DNA from: Clostridium sp. MD294 | GTDB lineage: Bacteria > Bacillota > Clostridia > Lachnospirales > Anaerotignaceae | Assembly (NCBI RefSeq): GCF_000364165.2 | Contig: NZ_CP097810.1 | Span: 868,001 to 932,000 of the forward strand | Reading direction: 5' to 3' | Length of the DNA: 64,000 nucleotides | The notes under the pieces: generated by a model | Database searches by the model: none | Seen by the model: the letters and a program-made list of their open reading frames with translations, nothing else | What the model was told of the DNA's origin: nothing | Translations under genes and position numbers: made by a program | Part shown: positions 17,597-25,212 of the stretch, piece by piece | How positions within the stretch are numbered: the first letter of the stretch is position 1 | Layout of the letters: each line of letters opens with the position of its first letter

Positions 17597-18400
17597 TTAA
17601 CTTGCCTTTTGCTCTAAACGAAGTTTATCAGCTATAAGAGCGATAAATTCGGAATTTGTTGGTTTTCCTTTGTGATTATTAACAGTGTAGCCAAATAAGG
17701 CATTAATTGCATCTATTTTGCCTCTGTTCCAAGCAACTTCTATTGCATGACGTATTGCTCTTTCTACTCTAGAAGGAGTAGTGTTGCATTTTTTAGCAAT
17801 AGATGGATAAAGTTCTTTTGTAATGTAATTTAATACGTCCATATCATTAACAGACATAATAATTGCTTCTCTCATGTAATGATAACCTCTAATATTAGCA
17901 GGTACACCAATTTCATGAAGTATGTTTGTCACTTTTGTTTCTAAATCATAAGCAGGAGAAGGAGAAGTATTTGCTTGTATTGTAAATCCTTGTGGAATAG
18001 TAGATTTTGCTACAGATTTTTCATAAATAAGCTGATGAATACGACTAGCAAGTGACTCCATGTCAAAAGGCTTTACAATATAATAAGCTGCACCTAAATC
18101 CATTGCTTTTTGTATAACTTTTTCCTGTGTAATGGCGGAAAGTATGATACAAACAGGATGAAAGCCATCTTTATTCTTTTGTAAGCGTTCTAGTACACCA
18201 AGTCCGTCTAAACGAGGCATTATACCGTCTATAATAGCGATGTCAGGACGATATTCTTGTATTTTGTTACAGGCATCTACTCCATCATAAGCAATTGCTA
18301 CAACTGTAATGTCCTCTTGTTTATTTAGATAACTCACTACTACATCGCAAAATTCTTTGTTGTCATCTGCAAGTAGGACTTTTATTTTTGTTTGGCTCAA
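17597..18400 (-). CDS. spo0A: Sporulation master regulator Spo0A
   Basis: A 267-residue response regulator, the same length as Bacillus Spo0A. The receiver domain has the acidic pair D12-D13, phospho-acceptor D58 in [12 protein letters not shown] and the conserved Lys in YIVKPFD. After a short linker the sigma-A activating DNA-binding domain is nearly canonical: [29 protein letters not shown] and [19 protein letters not shown]. The start is TTG 18400 with GGAGGG 5 bases upstream; a TTG at 18415 lies in that site. When phosphorylated it commits the cell to sporulation. No SpoIVB is adjacent, unlike most clostridia, where spoIVB precedes spo0A. The 305-base upstream gap holds a promoter and an inverted repeat. 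Confidence 0.97.
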   Translation of the reverse strand: MSQTKIKVLLADDNKEFCDVVVSYLNKQEDITVVAIAYDGVDACNKIQEYRPDIAIIDGIMPRLDGLGVLERLQKNKDGFHPVCIILSAITQEKVIQKAMDLGAAYYIVKPFDMESLASRIHQLIYEKSVAKSTIPQGFTIQANTSPSPAYDLETKVTNILHEIGVPANIRGYHYMREAIIMSVNDMDVLNYITKELYPSIAKKCNTTPSRVERAIRHAIEVAWNRGKIDAINALFGYTVNNHKGKPTNSEFIALIADKLRLEQKAS

Positions 18401-18431
18401 TGTTAATCCCTCCAATAATTTAAGTTTGGTC

Positions 18432-18473
18432 GTAAATATTTTTAAAATACTCTATAAAAGTGGAAATATTTAC
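18432..18473. repeat. Perfect inverted repeat in the spo0A leader
   Basis: GTAAATATTT (18432-18441) and AAATATTTAC (18464-18473) are exact complements separated by 22 bases, 30-70 bases upstream of spo0A. It could be a regulator site or RNA hairpin. No 0A box was recognised. Confidence 0.4.
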
Positions 18474-18591
18474 CTGTCTTTTGAGTATAGTGCATAATAT
18501 TTGTAATTGCAATGTTTTCCGCTAGACATTTTTTTACATCAATTTACATTTCGCTAAAACAGAACAAAATAATTGAATTTTTTTATGTAAT

Positions 18592-18621
18592 ATTATAGTA
18601 CAATATAGTATAATATGTAAA
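18592..18621 (-). promoter_or_regulatory. Probable spo0A promoter
   Basis: On the minus strand TTTACA (18621-18616), an 18-base spacer and TATAAT (18597-18592) lie about 190 bases upstream of spo0A. A sigma-H site was not recognised. Confidence 0.45.
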
Positions 18622-18705
18622 TTTTATAATTATTTTAGGGAAATTTTTTTATAAATAAAAAATGGAATAATAGCATCATTTGTTAAAAAAGTGCTATAAT
18701 TTGTT

Positions 18706-19167
18706 TTATTCTGATTGAGGAATACCATGTATACAAAGATTTGTATTTTTATAACGAAAATCAAATGTAACATCTTTTCCAAACCATATTGGTGGAATAA
18801 AAGCATTTGCAGCTTGTTCAGAAGGAAATTCTACTTCTGTTGTAATAAGACCATTTAAATTACCTTCATAGAAATCAATTTCAGCAGTCAAATTATTTTG
18901 TAAAGGAACAAAATAACGTTTTTTGATAATAGGGGGAGTGTCACACTTTTTTTGCAATGATTGATATTGTTGCTGTGTGATAGAAAGCTCAAATTCTTCA
19001 TGAGATAAATGGCCTTTGCCTTTCACTGTTAAAAAATAGTCGTTATTACTTTGACGAATTCTTATAGTGGGAGAAAAAGAAATATAGTATTGCGAAATCA
19101 TGGCACAATGATATTGCTCTAAAGAAAAAGGAACTTTTTCTGTTAAAAACTTTCTTTCTATTTCCAT
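18706..19167 (-). CDS. CYTH-domain triphosphatase-like protein
   Basis: A 153-residue CYTH (CyaB-ThTPase) protein. The signature opens MEIERKFL (the ExExK motif in its common EIERK form), followed by the tunnel residues in TIRIRQSNNDYFLTVKGKG and the acidic EFELSI and AEIDFYEG strands. These enzymes bind triphosphates with Mg2+ or Mn2+ in a beta-barrel tunnel. Most bacterial members hydrolyse inorganic triphosphate or thiamine triphosphate, a few are class IV adenylyl cyclases. The start has AGGAGGC. It stands alone between spo0A and the divergently read DJ-1 gene. Confidence 0.88.
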   Translation of the reverse strand: MEIERKFLTEKVPFSLEQYHCAMISQYYISFSPTIRIRQSNNDYFLTVKGKGHLSHEEFELSITQQQYQSLQKKCDTPPIIKKRYFVPLQNNLTAEIDFYEGNLNGLITTEVEFPSEQAANAFIPPIWFGKDVTFDFRYKNTNLCIHGIPQSE

Positions 19168-19220
19168 AAATAATGCCTCCTATATTGTTTTTAATACTAT
19201 TATAGCATTGCTTTATACAG

Positions 19221-19250
19221 TTGCAAAGTATTATGTTTATGTGATATAAT
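19221..19250 (+). promoter_or_regulatory. Promoter of the DJ-1-like gene
   Basis: TTGCAA (19221-19226), 18-base spacer, TATAAT (19245-19250) preceded by TGA as an extended -10. Confidence 0.7.
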
Positions 19251-19299
19251 CAAAAAAAATGTTGTATTGATATGGCATAGAAGGAGAGGCGATTGTAAC

Positions 19300-19845
19300 A
19301 TGAAAAACGTTTTAGTTTTTTTAGCAGAAGGTTTTGAAGAGATAGAAGCAGTTACAATAGTGGATTTGCTGCGTAGAGCAGATATAAATTGTAAAACAAT
19401 TTCGATAACATCAAAAAGAGAAGTAATGGGAGCACATGGAGTGCCATTTGTAGCAGATATGCTTTTTGATGAAAAAATATGTATGGAAGCAGTGGGACTT
19501 GTATTGCCTGGAGGTATGCCAGGAACAGTCAATTTGCAAAATCATGCTGGGTTAACAAAAGTATTAGAACAATTTTATAAACAAAATAAATTTATTGGGG
19601 CAATTTGTGCTGCACCTATGATATTTGGAAAATTAGGATTTTTAAAAGATAAAAAAGCAACAATTTATCCAGGAATGGAAGAAAACTTAAAAGGGGCAAA
19701 ATGTAGTACAGATATAGTTTGTTATGATGGAAATATAATGACATCAAGAGCACCAGGAACAGCTATGGCATTTGGATTAAAACTGATAGAAGTATTTGCA
19801 GATGAAAAAAAAGCAAAAGAAGTAAAAGAAGCACTTGTATATTAA
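19300..19845 (+). CDS. DJ-1/PfpI family protein (YajL/ThiJ-like)
   Basis: A 181-residue DJ-1 superfamily protein with the flavodoxin-like fold: VLVFLAEGFEEIEAVT at the N-terminus contains the conserved glutamate of the active site, and the nucleophile elbow GAICAAP places the reactive cysteine at C103. Bacterial DJ-1 proteins are linked to protein or nucleotide deglycation, chaperone activity or oxidative stress; the exact role is disputed. The start is ATG 19300 behind AAGGAGAGG. An ATG 33 bases upstream in the same frame lacks a ribosome site. It is a single-gene unit with its own promoter and terminator. Confidence 0.92.
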   Translation: MKNVLVFLAEGFEEIEAVTIVDLLRRADINCKTISITSKREVMGAHGVPFVADMLFDEKICMEAVGLVLPGGMPGTVNLQNHAGLTKVLEQFYKQNKFIGAICAAPMIFGKLGFLKDKKATIYPGMEENLKGAKCSTDIVCYDGNIMTSRAPGTAMAFGLKLIEVFADEKKAKEVKEALVY

Positions 19846-19854
19846 ATATAATAA

Positions 19855-19889
19855 AAAAAACCTCAGAGTATTTTATTCTGAGGTTTTTT
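19855..19889. terminator. Bidirectional terminator
   Basis: CCTCAGA (19861-19867) and TCTGAGG (19877-19883) form the stem, flanked by an A run on the left and a T run on the right; it serves both convergent genes. Confidence 0.88.
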
Positions 19890-19899
19890 ATGTAATATT

Positions 19900-20304
19900 T
19901 TATTTTTGAATAGGTATAAAGTGAAATAGCGTTTTGATAATACCAGGACTAAATTTATTTAGTCCCATTTGTTGTGATGCTTGTAATACAGTAGAAATAT
20001 CTAAATTATAGATATAAGAAATGTTTTCTGCTGTATAGTATTTTGGTATACCACAATATAATTCTCTAGCAAAGACATGACATAGTGTGCTAGAACCATT
20101 TTTCATAATAGTAAAAAAAGTTTTTTGGTCAATAATAGTTACATTTTCTTTTGCCATAATATGTTTAATTTCGGATTGGGTTATGTGAAGCAGTTCAGAA
20201 GTTTTTGAAATAGAGTAAGGTGGTTTTTTAGTTTTTAAAAAAATGTCAATTTGTTTTAGATATGGTTCAATTTGTGTTTCATATTCTTCTTTGAATGTTT
20301 TCAT
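19900..20304 (-). CDS. Unknown protein with possible helix-turn-helix
   Basis: A 134-residue soluble protein I do not recognise. Residues 30-60 (SISKTSELLHITQSEIKHIM) could form a helix-turn-helix, and a second similar helical segment occurs near 90-115 (TAENISYIYNLDISTVLQAS). There is no signal peptide or membrane segment. The ATG has GAGGGGG 7 bases upstream, so it is translated. It reads away from the amidase gene and shares a terminator with the DJ-1 gene. It may be a small regulator, but that is inference. Confidence 0.7.
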   Translation of the reverse strand: MKTFKEEYETQIEPYLKQIDIFLKTKKPPYSISKTSELLHITQSEIKHIMAKENVTIIDQKTFFTIMKNGSSTLCHVFARELYCGIPKYYTAENISYIYNLDISTVLQASQQMGLNKFSPGIIKTLFHFIPIQK

Positions 20305-20463
20305 AATGTATCCCCCTCTGCAATGATACCATTAGTATACTATGATAAAGTATGCTTTTCATTATGAAATGATTGGAAGAAATATCACAAAGAACTCACA
20401 AAAAAAAGAAACAAGCATATCATAATGGAAAGGAAGGTTGTACTATAAAAAGGGGGAAAAGGT

Positions 20464-21240
20464 ATGAAATTGATAGCAGTTGATGCAGGACATGGCATGG
20501 ATACAGCAGGAAAAAGAACGCCTGTTTTTGCAGATGGAACAATTATGAAAGAAAATGAATTTAATAGAGTAACAGCAGAATTTTTAGTAAAAGCATTAGA
20601 AAGAAATGGCTTTAAAACGCTTTTAACGGCACCAGAAATAACAGATACTCCTTTACAAACAAGAGTAAAAAGGGCAAATAAAGCAAAAGCAGATGCTTTT
20701 GTATGTATACACGCAAATGCTTATGATAATAAATGGAATGATGCAAATGGTGTTGAAAGCTGGATTTACAATAAAAGTGATAATAAAACAATACGATTTG
20801 CAGAAGATATTCAAAAAGAACTGATTACTGTTACTAAAAGAAAAAATAGAGGAATTAAAAAAAGCAGTGACTTATATGTACTACGTTATACAAATATGAT
20901 AGCGGTATTAGTAGAATGTGGGTTTTTAACAAATTTAGAAGAAGCAGAACTATTACGCTCAGAAAGTTATAGAAAAAAATGTGCAGAAGGCATTTGTAAA
21001 GGCATTTGCAAATATTATAATGTGCCTTATCAAAGTGAGAAAGTAGAAGAGAATATAAATTGTTGTCCAAAACGATATCAAAAAGTGAATGAATTACCTT
21101 ATGGTAGGGAAGTAGTACAAATGTTAATAGATAAAGAAGTTTTAAGAGGAAATGAAAAAGGTGATTTAGATTTAACTATAGATATGGTACGTTTATTGAT
21201 AATATTGTATAGGGCAAAAGTTTTTGAAAAAATAGAATAA
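20464..21240 (+). CDS. N-acetylmuramoyl-L-alanine amidase (Amidase_3)
   Basis: A 258-residue zinc amidase that cuts the bond between muramic acid and L-alanine of peptidoglycan. The Amidase_3 domain spans residues 1-175: H10 in DAGHG, a Glu in KENEFN (30-32), H83 in CIHANA and the catalytic E151 in LVECGFLTN. Residues about 205-258 form a separate module (YGREVVQMLIDKEVLRG) like the C-terminal cell-wall-binding parts of clostridial phage endolysins. No signal peptide is present, so it is either a sporulation mother-cell lysin of the CwlC kind or a prophage-derived endolysin; no other phage genes are near. GGGGG lies just upstream of the start. Confidence 0.92.
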   Translation: MKLIAVDAGHGMDTAGKRTPVFADGTIMKENEFNRVTAEFLVKALERNGFKTLLTAPEITDTPLQTRVKRANKAKADAFVCIHANAYDNKWNDANGVESWIYNKSDNKTIRFAEDIQKELITVTKRKNRGIKKSSDLYVLRYTNMIAVLVECGFLTNLEEAELLRSESYRKKCAEGICKGICKYYNVPYQSEKVEENINCCPKRYQKVNELPYGREVVQMLIDKEVLRGNEKGDLDLTIDMVRLLIILYRAKVFEKIE

Positions 21241-21250
21241 AAAAATAGAA

Positions 21251-21273
21251 GCAAAGGTTTTTTTTACCTTTGC
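21251..21273 (-). terminator. Terminator, minus-strand oriented
   Basis: GCAAAGGT (21251-21258) pairs with ACCTTTGC (21266-21273). The T-rich tail (TTCTATTTTTTT) lies on the minus-strand side, which makes it a terminator for the short reading frame just to its right. Read on the plus strand it follows the amidase gene but lacks a T run. Confidence 0.7.
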
Positions 21274-21274
21274 C

Positions 21275-21328
21275 TCAGCCTATGAGAAGTAAACATTCAT
21301 CTATAACTTCTTGTGGTATTGTAATCAT
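21275..21328 (-). CDS. Possible 17-residue microprotein
   Basis: ATG 21328 to TGA encodes MITIPQEVIDECLLLIG. The evidence is context: GGGAGG (21336-21341) stands exactly 7 bases upstream of the ATG, the frame ends one base before the minus-strand terminator at 21251-21273, and no larger gene occupies this strand here. It could be a tiny membrane-active or toxin-like peptide, the leader of a small RNA, or chance. There is no homology to judge by. Confidence 0.4.
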   Translation of the reverse strand: MITIPQEVIDECLLLIG

Positions 21329-21428
21329 AGTATAACCTCCCTTCATTTATAAAATCATATTTTATAGATATAATAGCATTAAAATATAACAATTTTATTG
21401 AAATTAGATTAAAATTCTATTAAAAATA

Positions 21429-21471
21429 TGATAAAGGAGTGTCTAATTTATAAACACTCCTTCTTTTTTTA
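21429..21471. terminator. Hairpin between amidase region and ybaB
   Basis: AAGGAGTGT near 21434 pairs with ACACTCCTT near 21461. A T run follows on the plus strand; on the minus strand it follows the ybaB stop. Confidence 0.65.
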
Positions 21472-21478
21472 TATCAAT

Positions 21479-21823
21479 TTAAAACATACCACCACCTAAA
21501 CCACCAAGACCTCCTGTGATTTTACCCATTTCATTGGTATACATTTCATCTGCTTGACGAATTGCTTCATTAACAGCAGATAGTATTAAATCTTCTAACA
21601 TTTCTACATCATCTGGGTCAACTACTTCAGGGTCAATTTTAATAGATTGTATTTCTTTTTTACCAGAAATAACAATTTTTACAGCACCCCCGCCACTTGT
21701 CATTTCTAAAGTTTTTTGATTTAATGCTTCTTGTGTTTCTAGCATTTGCTTCTGCATTTTTTGTGCTTGTTTCATGATATTGTTCATGTTCATGCCACCC
21801 ATGCCATTAAATCCTTTTGCCAT
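21479..21823 (-). CDS. YbaB/EbfC nucleoid-associated protein
   Basis: A 114-residue DNA-binding protein of the YbaB/EbfC family, which forms a tweezer-like dimer. The helical start carries [22 protein letters not shown]; the beta segment [26 protein letters not shown] is characteristic. Glycine-rich ends flank the domain. As in most bacteria it lies directly downstream of dnaX (99-base gap), but recR, the usual third member, is 12 kb away at 33760. The ATG has AGGAGG. Confidence 0.95.
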   Translation of the reverse strand: MAKGFNGMGGMNMNNIMKQAQKMQKQMLETQEALNQKTLEMTSGGGAVKIVISGKKEIQSIKIDPEVVDPDDVEMLEDLILSAVNEAIRQADEMYTNEMGKITGGLGGLGGGMF

Positions 21824-21922
21824 ATTTTATTTCCTCCTAATCATTTTTTGATATAAAATGCTGCTTAATTTATTGTTTGATTATTCTATTTTACAAGAAA
21901 GAAAACAATTATACAACTGCTT

Positions 21923-23524
21923 TTATTCTTGGAATTCTGCTTCTGGGAAATAAGTTCCTACTAAGCTTTGAAATTCTGCATCTTCTTCATTTTTTTGTTC
22001 TGCTGTGCCATAAATAGAATGATACCAATTATCATATTCCTCTTTTGTAATGACAGAAATAGAAATACTTTTGTTGATGTATTGTTCTATTTTTTGCTGT
22101 AGTAAGGCGATATTTTTTTTAACAATATCTTGTAGAGCAGTATAAGCGCAAACAAGATATAAATTTTGGTCTGTTTCTTCTTTAAATTCTGGTGAAATAT
22201 GAGAAATAATTCCCTTTAAAGAAGGGCTTTCTACTTCTTGAAAAATAGCCTGCCATTGTTGTTTTATTGTTTTTCTGTCTTCAGAGAGAGCAGGAGGCTT
22301 TTTAAAAATAGCAGTAGAGGAAGCTGCTTTATTCTCTGTTTGAGCACTTGAACAAGGAATAAAAGAAATTCCGTTTTTTATTTGTCTTTCTAGTGCTACT
22401 AATTTTGCAGAAATGGCATCAATATCTTTTTCTTCTGTAACACTACAAATTTTGAGTAAAGTAACCTCCAATAATATTCTTTCGTTAGAAGCATATTTTA
22501 AATCATTTTGTAATGCAGAAAATGTTTTGATAAAATACATACATTCTTCTTTTGACAATTTTTTAGATTGTAATTGTAGCTGCGTATATTCTTCAGAAGA
22601 AATATCTAATAATGTAGAGGCATTTTCTATTGTGTTACAGATAAGAATATTTCTCAAATGAACAATCAATTCTGTTACAAATTGAGAAATAGAACGACCT
22701 TGTATCATAATTTGCTGTATAAAGTCCATTATTACTACAGCATTTTTTTGTACTATAGCATCTGTTATAGAAAATAAAATGCTATTGTCAACAGCACCAA
22801 CAACATCAAGCACTTTGTCTAGTGTAAGTGTTTCATCACTGTAAAAAGCAATACATTGGTCTAATATGCTTAAAGCATCTCTCATAGAGCCATCACCTAA
22901 ACGAGCAATGTAATGTAAAGCTTGTTTTTCAACAGCAATATTTTCTGTTTTCATATAATTCAAAAGCGTTTGTGTAATTTCTTCTGTTGTAATACGATGA
23001 AAATCAAAACGCTGACAACGAGATAATATTGTAGCAGGAACTTTTTGAGGGTCTGTTGTAGCTAATATAAATACAATATGAGCAGGAGGTTCTTCTAATG
23101 TTTTTAATAGAGCATTAAAGGCACCTGAAGAAAGCATATGCACTTCGTCAATAATATAAACTTTGTAATATCCTTGTGTAGGAGGGTATTTTACTTCTTC
23201 TCTAATTTCTCTAATGTTGTCCACACCATTGTTAGAGGCGGCATCAATTTCAATAACATTCATACTTCTGTTTTCTAATGCAGCAGTACAAAGTTCGCAA
23301 TGATTACAAGGATTTCCATTTTTGGGAGAAAGACAGTTGATAGCTCTTGCAAATATTTTTGCAGTAGATGTTTTTCCTGTGCCTCTTGTACCACAAAAAA
23401 GATAAGCATGAGAAACACGATTTGTTAATATTTGATTTTTAATTGTTTTAACAATATGGTCTTGCCCTATTACACTTGCAAAAGTATCAGGACGAAATTT
23501 TCTGTAAAGTGCTGTATAAGACAT
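21923..23524 (-). CDS. dnaX: DNA polymerase III subunits gamma/tau
   Basis: A 533-residue clamp-loader ATPase. The N-terminal AAA+ domain has Walker A GTRGTGKTS, a zinc-binding Cys cluster (C...C-x2-C-x2-C in NGNPCNHCELC), Walker B VYIIDEVHML and the SRC sensor motif ILSRCQRFDF. Domain III follows, then a lysine/glutamate-rich tau tail with an acidic end. It loads the beta clamp and ties the polymerase cores to the helicase. No slippery heptamer for a gamma-producing frameshift was recognised. The start ATG has AAAGGAGG. No SRP RNA gene was seen upstream. Confidence 0.97.
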   Translation of the reverse strand: MSYTALYRKFRPDTFASVIGQDHIVKTIKNQILTNRVSHAYLFCGTRGTGKTSTAKIFARAINCLSPKNGNPCNHCELCTAALENRSMNVIEIDAASNNGVDNIREIREEVKYPPTQGYYKVYIIDEVHMLSSGAFNALLKTLEEPPAHIVFILATTDPQKVPATILSRCQRFDFHRITTEEITQTLLNYMKTENIAVEKQALHYIARLGDGSMRDALSILDQCIAFYSDETLTLDKVLDVVGAVDNSILFSITDAIVQKNAVVIMDFIQQIMIQGRSISQFVTELIVHLRNILICNTIENASTLLDISSEEYTQLQLQSKKLSKEECMYFIKTFSALQNDLKYASNERILLEVTLLKICSVTEEKDIDAISAKLVALERQIKNGISFIPCSSAQTENKAASSTAIFKKPPALSEDRKTIKQQWQAIFQEVESPSLKGIISHISPEFKEETDQNLYLVCAYTALQDIVKKNIALLQQKIEQYINKSISISVITKEEYDNWYHSIYGTAEQKNEEDAEFQSLVGTYFPEAEFQE

Positions 23525-23637
23525 AAAAAAACCTCCTTTCGATTTTGTTATTTTATCATAGTAAAGCTAAAAAAGAAAGAGTGTGGTATTTTATATCATA
23601 AAAAGCCATAAAATAATGACAAAGGCAGGTGTTTTTT

Positions 23638-24369
23638 ATGAAAACAATAGAAAAGTATAGTTGTTTATTATTGCTGTTTTTAATTTTATTTTATGGTATT
23701 ACAAAAAATGAAAAGCAAACTACACTACAAAAATTGTTGGCTTATGATGATATAAATCATTGGAATATAATAGAAGGAGTACATAGTAATGTATATTATC
23801 AAAAAGAGAAAGAATATGCAAAATTAATACAAAGACAAGCAGACACTTATTATATGATGATTGTAAAAGATTTTAAATGGAATAAAACACAAAAAATAGA
23901 TTTTGTACTTTTTGAAACAAAAGAAACATTCTCTTCATCATTGTTATATGAAGAAGAAATTCCTATGGGAGTGTATTATAATGGCGTAATAGCAATACTT
24001 TCTCCTAATTTGTGGGAAGAAAAAAAAGAAGATTGGCAAATAAAAGAAGAGTTTTTAGAAAAAGGCCCTGTTGTGCATGAAATGATACATTTTGTAGTAG
24101 ATGATAAAACGAAGGGAAAATGTGAACAATTTTTGTCAGAAGGAATTGCATTGTACTATGAACAAAAATATACCAATTTTTTGTGGGATATAAAAGAAAA
24201 TGAAAAACGAATTAATATTACCAAAAAACAACTAAAAGAAAATTTTAATCAATTAGATAGTTCATTAGCTTATTGGAAAAGCTATGAATGGGTAAAAAAA
24301 TTTGTAGAATGTTATGGAGAAGATGTATTGCAGGAAGCTTTAAAACAAAAAGGAGAAAAACATTACTAA
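23638..24369 (+). CDS. Membrane-anchored HExxH metallopeptidase-like protein
   Basis: A 243-residue protein with an uncleaved N-terminal membrane anchor (residues 8-24, CLLLLFLILFYGI) and an extracellular domain. H147-E-M-I-H151 is a zinc HExxH site, and E168 in LSEGIALYYE is placed as the third ligand of a gluzincin, the pattern of the peptidase MA-like family. The start ATG 23638 has AAGGCAGG upstream; a GTG at 23629 is less likely. It precedes walR by 130 bases, where walR has its own promoter. A link to WalK-controlled wall processing is attractive but only inferred from position. Confidence 0.75.
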   Translation: MKTIEKYSCLLLLFLILFYGITKNEKQTTLQKLLAYDDINHWNIIEGVHSNVYYQKEKEYAKLIQRQADTYYMMIVKDFKWNKTQKIDFVLFETKETFSSSLLYEEEIPMGVYYNGVIAILSPNLWEEKKEDWQIKEEFLEKGPVVHEMIHFVVDDKTKGKCEQFLSEGIALYYEQKYTNFLWDIKENEKRINITKKQLKENFNQLDSSLAYWKSYEWVKKFVECYGEDVLQEALKQKGEKHY

Positions 24370-24388
24370 TTGTGAAAAGTGTTTTTAT

Positions 24389-24417
24389 TTTACATTTCTA
24401 TTTATTTTTAGTATAAT
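24389..24417 (+). promoter_or_regulatory. walRK promoter
   Basis: TTTACA (24389-24394), 17-base spacer, TATAAT (24412-24417), about 80 bases upstream of the walR start. Confidence 0.7.
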
Positions 24418-24499
24418 AGATAAAATAAAAATGTGACAATGGATTATAGAAAACATTTTTTTGCTTTAAAAAAGATATTTATATAGAGGAGGTGCTATT

Positions 24500-25195
24500 T
24501 TGCAAAAAAAAGTATTAATAGTAGATGATGAAAAAAATATTGTAGACATTATAGCATTTAATTTAAAAAAAGAAGGTTTTCAAATTATAAAGGCAGCAGA
24601 TGGAGAAGAAGGCCTTAGAAAAACGTTTGAACATCAACCAGATATTATATTGTTGGATATTATGATGCCTAAAATGGACGGTTATGAAACTTGTAAAAAA
24701 ATTAGAGAAAAGTTACAAACGCCTATTATTATGCTAACAGCAAGAGCAGAAGAAGTAGATAAAGTGTTAGGATTAGAATTAGGTGCAGATGATTATGTTA
24801 CAAAACCATTTGGTATAAGAGAATTGGTAGCAAGAGTAAAGGCAAATCTAAGACGATTAGAGGCATTAGAAAAACAGTCTTCTGTAGTAGTAGGAAATCA
24901 GCAACAGTATGGTAGAATTAACATCAATTTAGATAGATATGAAGTACAAAAAGATGGAAAAGTAATTGATTTAACTTATAGAGAGTTTGAATTGCTTAAA
25001 TTTTTAGCACAACAAAAAGGACAAGTTTTTTCAAGAGAGGCGTTGTTAGAAAAAGTATGGGGATATGAATATTTTGGAGATGTACGTACAGTAGATGTTA
25101 CAGTAAGACGTTTAAGAGAAAAAATAGAAGATGACCCTGGAAAACCAGCAACGGTATTGACCAAAAGAGGCGTAGGCTATTATTTTGATTGTTAA
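24500..25195 (+). CDS. walR: Response regulator WalR (YycF)
   Basis: A 231-residue OmpR/PhoB-class regulator. The receiver has D9-D10, phospho-acceptor D53 (LLDIMMPKMDG), a conserved Thr in MLTAR and the Lys in VTKPFG. The winged-helix output domain ends with the VDVTVRRLREKIEDDPG recognition helix and RGVGYYF wing. Identity as WalR rather than PhoP is supported by the downstream walK-walH-walI-walJ order. The start is TTG behind GAGGAGGTG. In Firmicutes WalR controls autolysins and wall metabolism. A perfect WalR box occurs at 27046. Confidence 0.92.
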   Translation: MQKKVLIVDDEKNIVDIIAFNLKKEGFQIIKAADGEEGLRKTFEHQPDIILLDIMMPKMDGYETCKKIREKLQTPIIMLTARAEEVDKVLGLELGADDYVTKPFGIRELVARVKANLRRLEALEKQSSVVVGNQQQYGRININLDRYEVQKDGKVIDLTYREFELLKFLAQQKGQVFSREALLEKVWGYEYFGDVRTVDVTVRRLREKIEDDPGKPATVLTKRGVGYYFDC

Positions 25196-25212
25196 GGGAC
25201 AGATGATATTAT

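Noticed and set aside
20464-21240. Prophage region around the amidase
   Set aside because: Only the endolysin-like amidase resembles phage; holin, capsid, portal and integrase genes are absent nearby.
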